A stretch of DNA of 16,176 nucleotides. Origin: an uncultured bacterium. Its GTDB lineage: Bacteria; Krumholzibacteriota; Krumholzibacteriia; LZORAL124-64-63. The notes under the pieces were generated by a model. It ran no database searches. It was not told where the DNA came from and saw nothing but the letters and a program-made list of their open reading frames with translations. Where the stretch lies: the NCBI GenBank assembly GCA_903847545.1, contig CAINDZ010000354.1, positions 1-16,176 of the forward strand. The letters run 5' to 3'. Below, one piece after another: positions 14,667 through 16,176 of the stretch (position 1 is the first letter of the stretch; each line of letters starts with the position of its first letter). The translations under genes and the position numbers were made by a program.

Positions 14667-14684
14667 ACTTGCGCCGGCGCAAGT
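14667..14684. repeat. fourth copy of the 18-base palindrome
   Basis: A perfect copy of ACTTGCGCCGGCGCAAGT, identical to the copies at 1329 and 1404. It lies 47 bases past the uup stop and 24 bases upstream of the -35 for the orphan gene, so it could be a regulatory site, a weak transcript-end hairpin (7-base stem, 4-base loop, no T-run), or a dispersed repeat. Confidence 0.85.
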
Positions 14685-14736
14685 GGATCGCGTCAAATCA
14701 AGTGGATCGCGTCAAACCAAGTGGATCGCGTCAGCC
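14680..14736. repeat. 19-base tandem repeat, three units, reaching into the uup stop codon
   Basis: Units start at 14680, 14699 and 14718, each reading CAAGTGGATCGCGTCA followed by AAT, AAC or GCC. The CAAGT of the first unit is also the right end of the 18-base palindrome. The third unit contains TCA at 14731-14733, which is the complement of the uup stop TGA, so the array extends two codons' length into the annotated gene end. Confidence 0.85.
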
Positions 14737-16176
14737 CTTCCGCTCCTCCAACTCCTCCCAGCGCGCATACACGCCGCCCAGCTCCGCCTCCAACTCGGCC
14801 AGCCGCGCCTGCAGCCCTGGCACCTCACCGCCCGCGTCGCGGTACAGCGCGGGGTCGGCCAGGCGCGCGTGCAACGCCGCCTGCTCGGTCTCCAGCGCCT
14901 CGATGCGCGCCGGCAGCGCCTGCAGTTCCTGGTTCTCCTTCCAGGTCAGCTTGCGCGGCTTGTCTTCGCCGCCCACGGGCGCGTCGGCGCGCGCCGGCCC
15001 CGCCGCCGCCTTGCGCTCCCGCTTCAGCGCCTCCGCCTCCGCCTGCCTCGCCAGCCGCGACACGCGCGCCCAGTCGGCGTACCCGCCCACCGTCTCGGAG
15101 ACGCGGCCGTCGCCCTCCAGCGCCAGCGTGCTGGTCGTCACGTTGTCCAGGAACTCGCGGTCGTGGCTGACCACCAGCAGCGTGCCGGTGAACTCCAGCA
15201 CCAGTTCCTCCAGCAGGTCCAGCGTCTCGAGGTCCAGGTCGTTGGTGGGCTCGTCCAGCACCAGCACGTTCGCCGGCTGCGTGAAGAGCTTCGCCAGCAG
15301 CAGGCGGTTGCGCTCGCCGCCCGACAGCCGGGTTAGCGGGCTGCGCGCGCGGTCGGGCGTGAACAGGAAGTTGGACAGGTAGGTGATGACGTGCAGGCTG
15401 CGCCCGCCGAACGGGATCACGTCGCCGATCGGGCAGACGTTCTCCTGCACGGTCTTCGTCTCGTCCAGCTGCGCGCGCTGCTGGTCCAGGTAGGCGACCT
15501 GCAGGTTGGTGCCGTGGCGCAGCGTCCCCGACGCCGGGTCCAGCCGCCCCAGCAGCAGCTTCAGCAGCGTCGTCTTGCCGGCGCCGTTGGGGCCCAGGAT
15601 GCCGATGCGGTCGCCGCGCATCACCATCGTCGAGAAGTCGTCGATGATGACGCGGTCGCCCCACGCGAACGACAGGTGCTCGGCCTTCAGGACCAGCTTG
15701 CCGCTGCGCTCGGCGTCCTGCAGCTGCAGCACCGCGTCGCCCGCCTGCTCGCGGCGCGCGCGCCGCTCCTCGCGCATCGCCTTCAGCGCGCGCACGCGGC
15801 CCTCGTTGCGGGTGCGGCGCTCGCGCACGCCCTGGCGGATCCACACCTCTTCCTCGGCCAGCTTGCGGTCGAACTCGGCCCACTGCTGGCGCTCGGCACG
15901 GATCGCGTCCTCGCGGCGGCGCAGGAAGGTCTCGTAGTCGCAGGTCCAGTCGCGCAGGCGGCCGCGGTCGATCTCGAGGATGCGCCCGGCCAGGCCGCGC
16001 AGGAACGCGCGGTCGTGCGTGACGAAGAAGAGCGTGCCCTCGAAGCGCCGCAGTTGGTCCTCCAGCCAGGCGATGGCGTCGATGTCCAGGTGGTTGGTGG
16101 GCTCGTCCAGCAGCAGCATCTCGGGCTCGCCGACCAGGGCCCGCGCCAGCAGCACGCGGCGCTGGTTGCCCATCGA
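14731..16176 (-). CDS. uup: ABC-F family ATPase Uup, C-terminal 481 residues (partial, cut by right edge)
   Basis: ABC-F proteins are soluble twin-ATPase translation factors; Uup acts on ribosomes and in tolerance of DNA structures. Residues are counted from the window edge. The first ATPase retains its signature region (SMGNQRRV, 1-8), Walker B LLLDEPTNHLD (21-31) and switch His54. A charged interdomain linker (about 85-155, DRKLAEEEVWIRQGVRERRTRNEGR) follows. The second ATPase has Walker A GPNGAGKTT (195-203), signature LSGGE (284-288), Walker B VLVLDEPTNDLD (304-315) and His338. The C-terminal Uup-type coiled-coil domain (about 410-481; KLTWKENQELQALPARIEALE) separates it from other ABC-F members. 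The first signature has Met where the family's LSGG has its first Gly. The stop codon lies inside a 19-base tandem repeat. Confidence 0.93.
   Translation of the reverse strand, partial: SMGNQRRVLLARALVGEPEMLLLDEPTNHLDIDAIAWLEDQLRRFEGTLFFVTHDRAFLRGLAGRILEIDRGRLRDWTCDYETFLRRREDAIRAERQQWAEFDRKLAEEEVWIRQGVRERRTRNEGRVRALKAMREERRARREQAGDAVLQLQDAERSGKLVLKAEHLSFAWGDRVIIDDFSTMVMRGDRIGILGPNGAGKTTLLKLLLGRLDPASGTLRHGTNLQVAYLDQQRAQLDETKTVQENVCPIGDVIPFGGRSLHVITYLSNFLFTPDRARSPLTRLSGGERNRLLLAKLFTQPANVLVLDEPTNDLDLETLDLLEELVLEFTGTLLVVSHDREFLDNVTTSTLALEGDGRVSETVGGYADWARVSRLARQAEAEALKRERKAAAGPARADAPVGGEDKPRKLTWKENQELQALPARIEALETEQAALHARLADPALYRDAGGEVPGLQARLAELEAELGGVYARWEELEERKG

Noticed and set aside
14667..14684. 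Intrinsic terminator for uup
   Set aside because: The palindrome can fold as a short hairpin but lacks a T-run on the minus strand, and identical copies occur far from any gene end at 1329-1421.

Overview
The window is a GC-rich bacterial chromosome segment with densely packed genes, strong GC codon bias, frequent GTG starts and Gram-negative type envelope genes. Protein 2263-4521 ends in a FlgD-like C-terminal domain (VHDLAGRRVR ... GAGMYVARL), as is common in secreted proteins of the FCB group. I infer an uncultured high-GC lineage such as Eiseniibacteriota or Krumholzibacteriota. This placement rests on protein style only, since there is no rRNA or other marker in the window.

Layout from left to right. 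The 5' part of clpB (disaggregase) runs off the left edge on the minus strand. It is divergent from mgsA (methylglyoxal synthase), and the two are separated by about 520 bases of non-coding DNA full of dyad symmetries, including three copies of an 18-base palindrome at an exact 75-base period. Next is a well-formed sigma70-type promoter and a secreted protein with seven repeats, probably a seven-bladed beta-propeller, with a fibronectin-like region and the FlgD-like C-terminus. A convergent minus-strand gene encodes a TMEM175/DUF1211-type membrane protein. Divergent from it is a two-gene operon of exported DUF3857/transglutaminase-fold proteins, the first with an intact Cys-His-Asp triad and the second apparently without it, closed by a clear intrinsic terminator. 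A three-gene MacAB-like export operon follows (adaptor, ATPase, permease), also closed by a hairpin terminator. Then come a DMT/EamA-type exporter, probably with a leaderless mRNA, a convergent small secreted orphan protein with a very good promoter, and the 3' three quarters or so of uup (ABC-F ATPase), which runs off the right edge.

Working together: the MacAB-like genes form one tripartite-type exporter lacking only an outer-membrane channel, which is not in the window. The DUF3857 pair is translationally coupled and probably acts together in the periplasm. The other genes look like independent housekeeping or envelope genes. I see no phage, IS element, CRISPR array, tRNA or rRNA.

The most unusual non-coding signal is the 18-base palindrome ACTTGCGCCGGCGCAAGT. 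It is present three times between clpB and mgsA (the third copy with one mismatch) and once more 13 kb away between uup and the orphan secreted-protein gene, there fused to a 19-base tandem repeat that reaches into the uup stop codon. The most unusual protein-level signals are the active/degenerate transglutaminase pair and the propeller with cysteines at equivalent repeat positions.
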